From positions 62,001-126,000 of the forward strand of contig NZ_SOMN01000007.1 in the NCBI RefSeq assembly GCF_004564235.1: a stretch of DNA of 64,000 nt. The letters are read 5' to 3'. Below, piece after piece: positions 8,633 through 16,919 of the stretch. How positions within the stretch are numbered: the first letter of the stretch is position 1; each line of letters opens with the position of its first letter. The position numbers and the translations under genes are program-made. Source of the stretch: Cohnella luojiensis (GTDB lineage Bacteria > Bacillota > Bacilli > Paenibacillales > Paenibacillaceae). Under the pieces are notes generated by a model. The model searched no databases. It saw only the letters and a list, made by a program, of their open reading frames with translations, and was not told where the DNA came from.

Positions 8633-9850
8633 TTAGCGGTTATTGCGGTCCTTTTCCTGGCGATCATCGTCTTTATCACGGTGGTCCCTATCGCGTTCAT
8701 TGTTGTCATCATCGTCATCGTCTTCACCGTCATCGTCGTCTTCGTTATTATCGTCTATTTTTCCTTTGTCGTTTTTATTACCTTTGGCGTCTGTATTGCC
8801 TTTGTCGTCTTTGTCGTCATCGTCGTCTTTGCTGCCTTTGACTTCTTTGACTTCTTTGACGTCTTTGACGTCTTTGTCTTCTTTGTCGTCTTTGACGTCT
8901 TTGATGTCTTTGTCTTCTTTGCTGCCTTTGACTTCTTTGCTGCCTTTGACGTCTTTGTCATCTTTGTCGTTATCGTCGTCTTTGCTGCCGTTGACGTCTT
9001 TGTCGTCTTTGACGTCTTTGTCGTCTTTGTCGTCGTCTTTGTCGCCTTTGTCTTCTTTATCACTCTTCGATTCTTGCATCTGCTCGTATTTGCTCATCGT
9101 TTTATTGACGCCTCCCCATGAAGCGGCAATATCCTTTAAAGATTCCTTTTTAATCGTCTCCAGCGGCACCTCGTGCCCCTCTTTTTTCGAAACGAGCCAG
9201 AAGGCCATCTTTCCCGATGAGATCCCGTTATCTTCAGCTTGATTTCTTACCTCGATAGGCAACGACACCGTCGTGACATCCAATTCAGTCGTTAGCCCTG
9301 TATTGTCCTCATTCGCGGCTTCATTTAAAATTTTCGTTATCTTTTTCACCATTTGCTTTTCCCATTGGGACTTAATGGCCTTTACGGGTACGCTTGCGAT
9401 AACGATTTCCTTGTCATCCATCGTGAGGAACCGCCCATCGACTAGCCTATGCGCCAGTTCGTTCATAACCGTCTCTAGGTCGCGGCCGCGATATTTTAAC
9501 CCTTTAATTAAATCTTCGGCTTCCTCGTTGACGCCGCGAAGCTCCCGAACCCTCATTTCGTCATCCAACCCTAGCTCTAAGCTTGGGTTAATATCCATCG
9601 TTACGTAAGCTACTACGGGTGGCGTGCGTAAAAGCAGCATTCCGATCAATACAATCAATATAGCAGAGACTAACGAACCTGCTTGCAGCAGCCGTTGCCG
9701 AACCCGGGGAACGGAACGAATTTCCATGAAGTTATCGATTTCTTGTCCAACTTCGAACCCCGCCCGTCTTTTAACGCGTAAAAATCGTCCATCCGGCGAA
9801 AGCACGACAGCCGTTCTTTTGGATATTTCCATTATCGTTCCGCGATTCAT
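8633..9850 (-). CDS. rsgI: RsgI-like anti-sigma-I factor with long Lys/Asp tail
   Basis: 405 residues. The N-terminal cytoplasmic RsgI domain (about residues 7-50) is followed by one membrane helix (about 58-78) and a conserved extracellular stretch beginning VAYVTMDINPSLEL, all as in RsgI, which holds SigI inactive. From about residue 255 to the end the protein is almost only Lys, Asp and Glu with a few Val, Gly and Asn, including long Asp runs. In clostridial RsgI proteins this position often carries carbohydrate-binding modules; here it is a charged disordered tail. The start overlaps the end of sigI by four bases (ATGA), so the two are translationally coupled. Confidence 0.9.
   Translation of the reverse strand: MNRGTIMEISKRTAVVLSPDGRFLRVKRRAGFEVGQEIDNFMEIRSVPRVRQRLLQAGSLVSAILIVLIGMLLLRTPPVVAYVTMDINPSLELGLDDEMRVRELRGVNEEAEDLIKGLKYRGRDLETVMNELAHRLVDGRFLTMDDKEIVIASVPVKAIKSQWEKQMVKKITKILNEAANEDNTGLTTELDVTTVSLPIEVRNQAEDNGISSGKMAFWLVSKKEGHEVPLETIKKESLKDIAASWGGVNKTMSKYEQMQESKSDKEDKGDKDDDKDDKDVKDDKDVNGSKDDDNDKDDKDVKGSKEVKGSKEDKDIKDVKDDKEDKDVKDVKEVKEVKGSKDDDDDKDDKGNTDAKGNKNDKGKIDDNNEDDDDGEDDDDDDNNERDRDHRDKDDDRQEKDRNNR
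8660..9060. repeat. Low-complexity DNA encoding the RsgI Lys/Asp tail
   Basis: On the plus strand this stretch is dominated by short units such as GTCTTTGAC and TTTGTCGTC repeated many times out of phase. Stop codons are scarce in several frames, which produces false reading frames on the opposite strand. Replication slippage here could change tail length. Confidence 0.8.
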
Positions 9851-10650
9851 GATGTCCCCACCTCCCCTTCACGATCCATGCCGATGTATTCCTGTAAAAA
9901 TGGATAAGTGCCATAGGCGATCAAGCTAACGGCAATCAAGTATTTTCGATGGCGTTCGGCGGTCTTACGCGACACGGACTCCGCTTCGCATATTTCTTTA
10001 ATGGGCAACTGCTTCTTATCGCGAAGTCGACGGAACATATTCTCATCGCTCGCCAACCTTCTTCCCAGCCTCAGGAGCATCTGTCTGGAATCTTGATGCT
10101 TAGGGGAAAGATGAACTAAATCGCCGAACGTAATATCATACAAAGCTAACTCCTCCGTTAAAGCCGCAATCTCCGTTTTCCGCTCGTCGACAGACCGTTC
10201 TTGACGGAAAGCCTCCATCGCTTGAGCGACCTCAACGCGGTTCATCGTGCTTTGATCCTCTTCGATCTCCGTATCGAAAGAGCTGAAGGGAACAACGGCG
10301 GCATGTTTGCTTTCCTGCCTAACGTAGTCGATTAGTCTTCGTTGAATGACCGTTTCCGCGAAACCCAAAAACAACTTGCCGCCCTCCCGCGAAAAACCGG
10401 TAATCGCCTCGTCGAAAGCTGACAAAGCCACGCTATACGCATCATCCTGCTTCGGATCGATATAACGGCGAAAGAAACGGCTGGTCGTCTTTAATATGTA
10501 TGGATGATACTGACGTATCAGATGATTGCGAAGCTCATGGCTTCCGTTCTGGATTTGCTCCACTAAGATTTCCGGCAGATCCCCTTCTCGAGTCGTTCCG
10601 GAAACTCTGCTATTTGAGCTCAGCCATTTTTTGAAAAGTACGAGAAGCAC
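9847..10650 (-). CDS. sigI: RNA polymerase sigma factor SigI
   Basis: 267 residues from the GTG at 10650, which has GGGGTGAG just upstream; the ATG at 10665 lies almost at the predicted transcription start and is less likely. Region 2 features are present in the N-terminal half (AYSVALSAFDEAITGF, FAETVIQRRLIDYVRQ), and the C-terminal half ends with a helix-turn-helix-like SVSRKTAERHRKYL. This layout is that of SigI, a heat- and envelope-stress sigma factor controlled by RsgI. The stop overlaps the rsgI start. A SigI-type promoter directly upstream suggests autoregulation. Confidence 0.9.
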   Translation of the reverse strand: MLLVLFKKWLSSNSRVSGTTREGDLPEILVEQIQNGSHELRNHLIRQYHPYILKTTSRFFRRYIDPKQDDAYSVALSAFDEAITGFSREGGKLFLGFAETVIQRRLIDYVRQESKHAAVVPFSSFDTEIEEDQSTMNRVEVAQAMEAFRQERSVDERKTEIAALTEELALYDITFGDLVHLSPKHQDSRQMLLRLGRRLASDENMFRRLRDKKQLPIKEICEAESVSRKTAERHRKYLIAVSLIAYGTYPFLQEYIGMDREGEVGTS

Positions 10651-10674
10651 TCGCTCACCCCACATTCATAATCA

Positions 10675-10703
10675 TTCGAAGCTTGACCCGGTTTTGAGGG
10701 GGT
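10675..10703 (-). promoter_or_regulatory. Candidate SigI-dependent autoregulatory promoter
   Basis: On the minus strand, ACCCCC (10703-10698) and CGAA (10678-10675), separated by 19 bases. These are the characteristic -35 and -10 words of SigI promoters, and sigI operons are known to be autoregulated. Whether 19 bases is an allowed spacing should be checked. Start of transcription would fall near 10667. Confidence 0.5.
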
Positions 10704-10710
10704 AGCTGCA

Positions 10711-10762
10711 TAATAAATAAAAGGACGCCTTAAGCAGATGAACTCTACTTAAAGGCCGTCCT
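10711..10762 (-). terminator. Terminator between the zinc-finger-like gene and sigI
   Basis: On the minus strand, AGGACGGCCTTTAAG pairs imperfectly with CTTAAGGCGTCCT (hairpin 10762-10722), followed by TTTATTTATT. It isolates sigI from the upstream gene. Confidence 0.7.
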
Positions 10763-10799
10763 CGGTTACGTTCTATGCTTAACCGGGTTCATGATCAGC

Positions 10800-11225
10800 T
10801 CAGATCGTGCCGCCCGGTGTACGTTTCAATCTCAGCTTATGGCGCCTCTGGCTTAAGACGATGAGGCGTTTCTTCAACTGCTGCTCCCATTCCTGATCGT
10901 TGATCTCCTTGGCGAAGGTCAGCAGATCGAGAGACATATCGATCTGGTTCTGAACGATCAGCATCGGTTCTTCCTCTTCGTTGTTTACGCAATTCTCGTG
11001 GAGGGCTTTGTCGGACTCATCTACGTAATCGTGGAAGTCGACTTCAGATGCTCCGTCGCCATGCGCATATTCGGCCAATATTTCGTACTCGTTCTCGACC
11101 AGATAGTGTACTTCAATACGGTGACATACCGGGCAAAACAAGATCGGTACGTTGTGGATCCTCGTCCGATAATGCTTTAACGTCCCCTTCGTTCCAATCA
11201 TGCTAGCCCCACAGCAAAAGCTCAT
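10800..11225 (-). CDS. Small protein with YgiT-like zinc finger and helical tail
   Basis: 141 residues. The N-terminus has paired cysteines (CC at residues 4-5 and CPVC at about 31-34) spaced like a YgiT-type zinc ribbon, except that the first pair is adjacent rather than CxxC. The middle is acidic. The C-terminal 45 residues (IDMSLDLLTFAKEINDQEWE) resemble an IDEAL-type helix, like the protein at the window start. A GAAGGAGGG ribosome binding site supports the ATG at 11225. Function is unknown. It is transcribed separately from sigI. Confidence 0.7.
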   Translation of the reverse strand: MSFCCGASMIGTKGTLKHYRTRIHNVPILFCPVCHRIEVHYLVENEYEILAEYAHGDGASEVDFHDYVDESDKALHENCVNNEEEEPMLIVQNQIDMSLDLLTFAKEINDQEWEQQLKKRLIVLSQRRHKLRLKRTPGGTI

Positions 11226-11380
11226 CGCCTTCCCTCCTTCAAATCGGTATCATTATTCTTCACACTATATTCTCTACCCATAAACACAATTCCTGCCACG
11301 ATTTTTTTCCATTTTGCGAGAATAAACGGCTGAAGCCTTCCTTAACCTAGTAAGACGGATTGGTTGTCCGTAAGGTTGCA

Positions 11381-11411
11381 AAAAACTCCCCGGATTGTTC
11401 CATCCGAGGAG
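11381..11411 (-). terminator. Terminator after the peroxiredoxin gene
   Basis: On the minus strand, CTCCTCGGAT pairs with ATCCGGGGAG (11411-11386) and is followed by six T. Confidence 0.8.
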
Positions 11412-11433
11412 CCTTATCGCCTTTGTAAGCTTA

Positions 11434-11982
11434 TTACTTAGCGACGAGGTGCTTGTCGCCGGCTTTCCAGTTCATCGGGCACAGCCCGCCGGATTGCAAA
11501 GCTTGCAGAACGCGAAGGGTTTCTTCTACGCTGCGGCCTACATCGTTGTGGTTAACGACTTGGTATTTCAATTCGCCATCCGGGTCGATGATGAACAAAC
11601 CGCGCAAAGCGATTCCTTCTTCTTCGATTAGAACGCCGTAGTCGCGAGCGACTTGTTTCGTGATATCCGCGCCAAGCGGGTGATTCAATTGACCAAGACC
11701 GTTATCGTTCTTAGGCGTGTTGATCCACGCGCGGTGGCTATGCTTGCTATCTACGCTGACGCCTAGAACTTCGGTTTTCAACCCTTTGAATACATCGTTC
11801 GCTTCGGAAAGAGCCGTAATTTCCGTCGGGCATACGAAAGTGAAATCCAGCGGATAGAAATACAATACCAGCCATTTGCCACGGTAATCGGACAAGGATA
11901 CTTTACCGAACTCTTTGCCGTCTCCGTTTGCCGTTTCCAACGTGAAATCCGGTGCCGGACGACCTACCAAACGCTCTGCCAT
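11434..11982 (-). CDS. ykuU: 2-Cys peroxiredoxin (YkuU-like)
   Basis: 182 residues from the ATG at 11982, which has TAGGAGGT upstream; a longer frame to 12012 has no such site. It reduces hydrogen peroxide and organic peroxides. The peroxidatic Cys is at residue 51 in DFTFVCPTEI, and the resolving Cys is at about residue 168 in GGLCPMNW. The opening MAERLVGRPAP and the segment AWINTPKNDNGLGQL resemble Bacillus YkuU more than AhpC, and no ahpF is adjacent. It has its own promoter and terminator. A PerR-box-like sequence lies just upstream. Confidence 0.9.
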   Translation of the reverse strand: MAERLVGRPAPDFTLETANGDGKEFGKVSLSDYRGKWLVLYFYPLDFTFVCPTEITALSEANDVFKGLKTEVLGVSVDSKHSHRAWINTPKNDNGLGQLNHPLGADITKQVARDYGVLIEEEGIALRGLFIIDPDGELKYQVVNHNDVGRSVEETLRVLQALQSGGLCPMNWKAGDKHLVAK

Positions 11983-12047
11983 CTTCGAACTACCTCCTAT
12001 AAGCCCAGCCATAGTGCCAGTGCTTTCTTATAAATCTCTCGACAAAA

Positions 12048-12076
12048 ATCGTACCATTCCGGGACAAGCTAGTCAA
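12048..12076 (-). promoter_or_regulatory. SigA-type promoter of the peroxiredoxin gene
   Basis: On the minus strand, TTGACT (12076-12071), a 17-base spacer and TACGAT (12053-12048). Confidence 0.65.
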
Positions 12077-12095
12077 GATGATAACAATTCCTTTT

Positions 12096-12110
12096 TTAGA
12101 ATTATTATAA
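12096..12110 (-). promoter_or_regulatory. PerR-box-like sequence upstream of the peroxiredoxin promoter
   Basis: On the minus strand, TTATAATAATTCTAA differs at one base from the PerR consensus TTATAATNATTATAA. It sits 20 bp upstream of the -35 and immediately next to the leuB stop codon. The A/T-rich context makes a chance match possible. Confidence 0.4.
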
Positions 12111-13190
12111 TTAACGTACGATTGCCGCCACGATCAGGTCGCCCATTGCCGTCGTTCCGATCGCTTTGCTCTTATCTACCGCGATGTCGCCCGTACGATG
12201 TCCGGCGTCGAGCACGTTCTTAACCGCCGTCTCGATAGCGGCAGCCGCTTCTTCATAACCGAAGGTCAGGCGGAACATAAGCGCTACGGACAAGATGGTC
12301 GCGATCGGGTTCGAGATGCCTTGACCGGCGATATCGGGCGCGGAGCCGTGCACGGGCTCATACAATCCAAAGCTGCCTTCTCCTAACGACGCGGAGGATA
12401 GCATACCGATAGAACCGGTAAGCATTGCAGCTTCGTCGCTCAGAATATCTCCGAACATGTTCTCCGTAACGATAACGTCAAAGCTGGATGGGCGACGCAA
12501 CAACTGCATGGCGCAGTTATCTACGAGAACGTGCTCGACTTCGACGTCCGCATATTCAGGCGCGATGCGGTTAACCGTTTCTCTCCAAAGGCGAGAGGTT
12601 TCGAGAACGTTCGCTTTATCGACCGAAGCTAAGCGTTTGCTGCGCTTCTGGGCAACTTCGAATGCTTGGCGCACGATACGCTCGATTTCCGTTACGTTAT
12701 ATACGCAAGTATCCACCGCTTCTTCGCCTTGAGGGCCTTCGCGGCGGAACTTCTCGCCGAAGTAAATACCGCCGGTGAGCTCGCGAACGACGATGAGGTC
12801 GGTTCCTTCAAGAACTTCAGGCTTCAATGTGGAGGCATCCTTCAGGCAATCGAAGACGACCGCGGGACGAATGTTGGAGAACAAGCCGAGCGCTTTGCGG
12901 ATGCCGAGCAATCCCGTTTCCGGTCGAAGCTCCTTCGGGTTGTTGTCCCATTTCGGTCCGCCAACGGCTCCGAGAAGAACGGCATCCGCGTTGCGGCACA
13001 TTTCCAAAGTATCTTGCGGCAGCGGAGTGCCTCTTTCATCGATGGCGATTCCTCCGAACAAGCCGCGCTCGAGTTCGAATTTGTAGCCGAACAATTCCTC
13101 CGTGCGCTTCAGTACCTTTTCCGCTTCCGCTACGACTTCGGGACCAATTCCGTCTCCGGCGATGACGGCGATTTTTTTAACTTCAGACAT
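12111..13190 (-). CDS. leuB: 3-isopropylmalate dehydrogenase
   Basis: 359 residues, full length. It oxidises and decarboxylates 3-isopropylmalate with NAD in leucine synthesis. Seen: GDGIGPEV at the N-terminus, the ELTGGIYFG loop, [11 protein letters not shown] with its metal-binding Asp residues, and the NAD-binding [19 protein letters not shown] lies upstream of the ATG. leuC and leuD are not in the window. leuB is separated from leuA and the aminotransferase by the 52-bp repeat array, an unusual split of the leucine genes. Confidence 0.96.
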   Translation of the reverse strand: MSEVKKIAVIAGDGIGPEVVAEAEKVLKRTEELFGYKFELERGLFGGIAIDERGTPLPQDTLEMCRNADAVLLGAVGGPKWDNNPKELRPETGLLGIRKALGLFSNIRPAVVFDCLKDASTLKPEVLEGTDLIVVRELTGGIYFGEKFRREGPQGEEAVDTCVYNVTEIERIVRQAFEVAQKRSKRLASVDKANVLETSRLWRETVNRIAPEYADVEVEHVLVDNCAMQLLRRPSSFDVIVTENMFGDILSDEAAMLTGSIGMLSSASLGEGSFGLYEPVHGSAPDIAGQGISNPIATILSVALMFRLTFGYEEAAAAIETAVKNVLDAGHRTGDIAVDKSKAIGTTAMGDLIVAAIVR

Positions 13191-13332
13191 GATTATGATT
13201 CACTCCAATTTAGGTTATAGGTTGTCCAATGAGACCTTCTCTCAATTGTAGTACATTTGGCCCCATTGGCAAAATAGATAATAACTATGGTTTCTATAGG
13301 TGATGGCTATTAGGTGTATTTCCGCAGGAGCA

Positions 13333-13540
13333 CGAAGGCTAAAAAAGTGCCTTGGTGCAGGCTTGATACGGATGGGCGAAGGTGCGAAGGCCAAAAAAGT
13401 GCCTTGGAGCAGGCTTGACGTTGAAATGCTGCGGCACAAAGGCTAATAAAGTACCTTGGTGACGGCTTGATACGGGTAAGCGGGGCTGCGAAGGCTAAAA
13501 AAGCGCCTTGGTGCAGACTTCATACGGATGGGCAGAGGTC
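13333..13540. repeat. Four 52-bp imperfect tandem repeats upstream of leuB
   Basis: The 408-bp gap between leuB and the aminotransferase contains units starting at 13333, 13385, 13437 and 13489, each exactly 52 bp. A fifth degenerate start is at 13541. The conserved core of each unit is AAGGCTAAAAAAGTGCCTTGG, an A-rich loop between AAGG and CCTT arms; the rest (GCTTGATACGGATGGGC) is less conserved. A 20-base core recurs inverted at 36301. No coding frame fits all units. Confidence 0.85.
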
Positions 13541-13563
13541 CGAAGACGGCGTAGTTGAAAGAA

Positions 13564-13589
13564 GCGTACGACACAAAAGTGTCGTACGC
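13564..13589 (-). terminator. Hairpin after the aminotransferase gene
   Basis: GCGTACGACAC (13564-13574) pairs perfectly with GTGTCGTACGC (13579-13589) around an AAAA loop. On the minus strand it is followed only by TTCTTTC, so it is a probable but not classic terminator. Confidence 0.55.
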
Positions 13590-13598
13590 TCCATCACC

Positions 13599-14798
13599 CT
13601 ATTTCACCAATACGCTCTCCATGGCTTGATTCAGACGCTTCATTCCGTTGATGGTGCCTTCGAAGTCGTTATGCGTGAAGTTAAGGCGCATCGTGTTCTT
13701 CGGCGCATCATTCTCGGCGAAGAAGGAAACTCCCGGCACGAACGCAACGCCGAGGTCGACGGCAGTCTTAAGCAACTCCGCGGTATCAACCGATTCAGGC
13801 AACTCGAGCCAGAAGAACATCCCGCCCTTCGGCTCGATCCATGTGACGCCCGGCCACTCTTGCTCTTGAAGCAAATCCGCCATCTGGCGCATCCTGCTCT
13901 CGTACTCCTTACGAACGAACTCGATATGACCGTCTAGATCGAAGTGCTCCATCAATTGATATAAGGTCTGCTGATCCAGCGAGCTCGAATGCAGATCGGC
14001 CGCTTGCTTGGCACGAGCCATGTGGCGGATGATTTCCGGATCTGCCATGACCCACCCCGTACGAAGCGCAGGAGCCACGGTTTTGGAGAAGGTGCTCGTG
14101 TAGACGACGCATGAGCCGGTCGGGTGCTGATCCAAGGAGAAAAGCGATGGATACTTAACGGAAGCATCGCCGAACTTTAGCTCGCCGTAGGGATCATCCT
14201 CCAGGATTAGCGTATCGCTCTCCCTGCATTGCTTAAGCACGCCCAGCCTGCGCTCCATGCTCCATGCCTTGCCCGTCGGATTGGAGAAAGTAGGTATGAC
14301 GTATACCATTTTGGGCTTATGCTGCTTGAGCTTGGCAGCCAAATCGGCCAAGTCCATTCCGTCCGCGTCCGTTTCCACGGAAACCAATGCGGCGCCGTAA
14401 GAACGGAACACTTGCAGTGCGGACAAATAGGTTGGTTTCTCCACCAGAATGACGTCGCCAGCATCGATGTAGATCCGCGTCAGAAGATCGATCGCTTGTT
14501 GCGACCCCGTCGTCAGGAGCATATCGTCGGGAGTGACCGTTACGCCTTTACTTCCCATCCACTCGCAGATGCTCTCGCGAAGCGGCAGATAACCTTCCGT
14601 TAAGCCGTACTGCAGCGCTTTGTTACCAGCCGCCAGCACTCTTTGGAAGGCTTCCCCGATCGCCGCGACCGGAAAATGCTCCTCCGCAGGCAGTCCGCCC
14701 GCGAAGGATATGATGGATTTCTTCTGAGTCAGCTTAAGGATTTCGCGAACCGCCGAAGAGGAGAAGGTGTCCAGTCTCTTCGAAAATTGTAATTTCAT
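13599..14798 (-). CDS. PLP-dependent aminotransferase (class I/II, LysN-like)
   Basis: 399 residues of a fold-type I aminotransferase, related to the 2-aminoadipate/aromatic aminotransferase group. The cofactor Lys is in STFSKTVAPALRTGW. The conserved NPTGK, DDPYGEL and the C-terminal arginine region (MRLNFTH) are present. It starts 17 bases after leuA with a GAGGAACGCAGG site, so it is probably co-transcribed with leuA. A role as a branched-chain transaminase completing leucine synthesis is an inference from position only. Confidence 0.88.
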   Translation of the reverse strand: MKLQFSKRLDTFSSSAVREILKLTQKKSIISFAGGLPAEEHFPVAAIGEAFQRVLAAGNKALQYGLTEGYLPLRESICEWMGSKGVTVTPDDMLLTTGSQQAIDLLTRIYIDAGDVILVEKPTYLSALQVFRSYGAALVSVETDADGMDLADLAAKLKQHKPKMVYVIPTFSNPTGKAWSMERRLGVLKQCRESDTLILEDDPYGELKFGDASVKYPSLFSLDQHPTGSCVVYTSTFSKTVAPALRTGWVMADPEIIRHMARAKQAADLHSSSLDQQTLYQLMEHFDLDGHIEFVRKEYESRMRQMADLLQEQEWPGVTWIEPKGGMFFWLELPESVDTAELLKTAVDLGVAFVPGVSFFAENDAPKNTMRLNFTHNDFEGTINGMKRLNQAMESVLVK

Positions 14799-14815
14799 CC
14801 TGCGTTCCTCATTTC

Positions 14816-16366
14816 TTAGATCAACGTGACGTTATCACGGCGATTACGAGTCGGAGCGTTACGCTTGTCGATCAGTCTATTGAGCGCATCCACGTAAGCC
14901 CGCGCGCTTGCTTCGAGTATATCCGTACTTACTCCGCGGCCATGCGCGGACGATTCGCCTTGCTTCAGAACGACATGAACCTCGCCTAACGCGTCCGTTC
15001 CGTCCGTTACCGATTTAATCGTATAATCGTCTAGCTCGACCGCCTCGCCTGTCAGCGCATCGATGGCTTGATAGATGGCGTCTACCGAGCCATTCCCGCC
15101 GGACTCTTTCTTGACGATGCCTTGAGCAGTTTTAAGCGTGACCTTTGCCAGAGGAGTCGAATGGCTGTCGAAGGAAACGACGAGCTGCTCCAACGCGAAT
15201 ACCTCGGGCGTCTCGATGATTTTCTCTTCGAGCAGGGCGCGGATATCCTCGTCGCTGACGTTTTTCTTGCGATCCGCCAAATCCTTGAATTTGCCGAATG
15301 CGGCGTTCACTTGCTCTTCCGTCAATTGCTCGTAGCCAAGGTCGATCAGCTTCTCGCGGAAAGCATGTCGCCCGGAGTGCTTGCCAAGTACCAGCTTGCT
15401 GTCCCGAAGCCCTATCGTATCCGGAGAAATAATCTCGTACGTTGTTTTTTCCTTCAGCATCCCGTCTTGATGGATTCCGGACTCATGAGCGAACGCGTTA
15501 GCTCCGACGATCGCTTTATTCCCCGGTACCACCATGCCCGTAAGCTTGCTAACCAAGCGGCTCGTACGCGCGATTTCCTTCAGATTCAAGGAAGTCGTCG
15601 CTTGGAAGAACTCGGCGCGGGTTGCCAGCGTGAGCGCGACTTCTTCTAGCGCGGTATTGCCTGCGCGTTCTCCGATGCCGTTGATCGTGCCTTCTATTTG
15701 ATCCGCTCCGTTAAGGATGGCCGCGAGCGCGTTCGCCGTCGCCATGCCTAGATCGTCATGGCAATGCGCAGACAGTTGAATGCGCTCGATTCCGGGTACC
15801 GTTTCTTTTAACACTTTGAATATGTTCCCGAATTCCTGAGGAGTCATATAGCCAACCGTATCCGGAATATTAACGACCGTCGCTCCGGCGTTAATGGCCA
15901 TCTCCGTTACTTGGCAGAGATAATCCAGCTCCGTGCGTCCGGCGTCCTCTGGGGAAAATTCGATTTTATCGAAGTATTGTTTCGCATAGCGAATGGCTTT
16001 ATCAGCCGCTTCCAGCACTTGGTCCTTATCCATGCGAAGCTTGTGCTTGCGATGAATGGGAGAAGTCGCCAGGAATAGATGAATGCCAGGATCCTGAGCG
16101 CCTTTCAGCGCTTCCCTTACCGCGTCGATATCCGGCTCGCGCGAACGTGCAAGCCCGATGACGGTGGCGTTCTTTACCGCCCTTGCGACCGCGTTAACGG
16201 CTGCAAGATCTCCAGGCGATGCCGCCGGAAAACCCGCTTCTATTCGATCAACGCCCAATTTCTCCAACTGCAGCGCGATTTCGACCTTTTCCTGAGTATT
16301 CAGGTTAACGCCGGGAGATTGTTCCCCGTCCCGCAACGTCGTATCAAAAACATAAATTTTTCTCAT
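14816..16366 (-). CDS. leuA: 2-isopropylmalate synthase
   Basis: 516 residues. It condenses 2-ketoisovalerate with acetyl-CoA, the first step of leucine synthesis. The N-terminal catalytic barrel opens FDTTLRDGEQSPG and has the metal-binding HCHDDLGMA and the GIGERAGN loop. The C-terminal part (from about residue 390) is the leucine-sensing regulatory domain. The ATG at 16366 is chosen because it gives the family start MRKIYVFDTT, and because the extended -10 at 16415-16423 places the transcription start near 16408, too close to the alternative ATG at 16396. Confidence 0.95.
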   Translation of the reverse strand: MRKIYVFDTTLRDGEQSPGVNLNTQEKVEIALQLEKLGVDRIEAGFPAASPGDLAAVNAVARAVKNATVIGLARSREPDIDAVREALKGAQDPGIHLFLATSPIHRKHKLRMDKDQVLEAADKAIRYAKQYFDKIEFSPEDAGRTELDYLCQVTEMAINAGATVVNIPDTVGYMTPQEFGNIFKVLKETVPGIERIQLSAHCHDDLGMATANALAAILNGADQIEGTINGIGERAGNTALEEVALTLATRAEFFQATTSLNLKEIARTSRLVSKLTGMVVPGNKAIVGANAFAHESGIHQDGMLKEKTTYEIISPDTIGLRDSKLVLGKHSGRHAFREKLIDLGYEQLTEEQVNAAFGKFKDLADRKKNVSDEDIRALLEEKIIETPEVFALEQLVVSFDSHSTPLAKVTLKTAQGIVKKESGGNGSVDAIYQAIDALTGEAVELDDYTIKSVTDGTDALGEVHVVLKQGESSAHGRGVSTDILEASARAYVDALNRLIDKRNAPTRNRRDNVTLI

Positions 16367-16414
16367 GACAGGGCCTTGCCCGCACCTCCATAACACTTCA
16401 TGACTTTTCTAAAG

Positions 16415-16423
16415 ATTATAACA
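16415..16423 (-). promoter_or_regulatory. Extended -10 promoter of leuA
   Basis: TGTTATAAT on the minus strand is a perfect extended -10; the -35 region is weak. The predicted leader is only about 42 bases, so leuA has no T-box of its own here. Confidence 0.6.
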
Positions 16424-16463
16424 TATTCTATGGGGAGAAAAGCCACGTTTCGTCGCCTAACGC

Positions 16464-16500
16464 AAAAAACCCGACCCAAGATATGATCTTGGATCGGGTT
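16464..16500 (-). terminator. Terminator of the K+ channel/ATP-grasp operon
   Basis: On the minus strand, AACCCGATCCAAGAT pairs with ATCTTGGGTCGGGTT (16500-16468) and runs into TTTTTT. It lies 14 bases after the DUF350 gene. Confidence 0.88.
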
Positions 16501-16514
16501 AGCAGCGTGACGTA

Positions 16515-16919
16515 TCACATCAAGAACGTACCGATGACGATAGACACGCCGATAATGATCGAGCGAAGCAATTGCGCAATGGCCATGTTTCCGCTCTCGA
16601 TCTGTTCGCAAACCTTGAACTTCGGCGTCATCCAATCAAACAGCAGATACACTAAGCAAAGAATGAGGATCCCGATTCCGGACCAGATGAGCATCGAGAC
16701 CCATGAATCCGAGCTATAGGAAACCATTCCGACGATGATGCATAAGCCTAGAAGCTTGCTGCCGAAGTACATTCCCGCAGCCTGGTTGCCTTTGTTGATT
16801 TCATCCGCGTCGTTGAAACGCGTTAATTTGCTGAATACGAAAGCGCCGACGACCAGCACCAAGAGCAGAATGCCCAAACCGATCGCGACATTCGCCAAAT
16901 CTTCTCCTAAATGTTCCAT
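16515..16919 (-). CDS. DUF350 (YjfL-type) membrane protein
   Basis: 134 residues with four predicted membrane helices (about 10-30, 53-70, 75-93 and 115-134). Size and pattern match the DUF350/UPF0719 family, including E. coli YjfL. The biochemical role of the family is not known. The start overlaps the preceding ATP-grasp gene by 13 bases. It is the last of five tightly packed genes, and in E. coli a DUF350 gene sits in the yjf cluster with a glutathionylspermidine-synthase-like gene, as it does here. Confidence 0.82.
   Translation of the reverse strand: MEHLGEDLANVAIGLGILLLVLVVGAFVFSKLTRFNDADEINKGNQAAGMYFGSKLLGLCIIVGMVSYSSDSWVSMLIWSGIGILILCLVYLLFDWMTPKFKVCEQIESGNMAIAQLLRSIIIGVSIVIGTFLM

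Noticed and set aside
8564-9242. Plus-strand open frames of 185 and 199 residues rich in Phe/Val or Ser/Leu
   Set aside because: They mirror the Lys/Asp repeat of rsgI on the other strand; low-complexity codons lack stops in several frames. No proper start context.
13333-13540. CRISPR array
   Set aside because: The whole 52-bp unit repeats imperfectly with no unique spacers, and no cas genes are present.
16367-16396. leuA start at the ATG at 16396
   Set aside because: Only about 12 bases from the predicted transcription start, and adds residues absent from the family.
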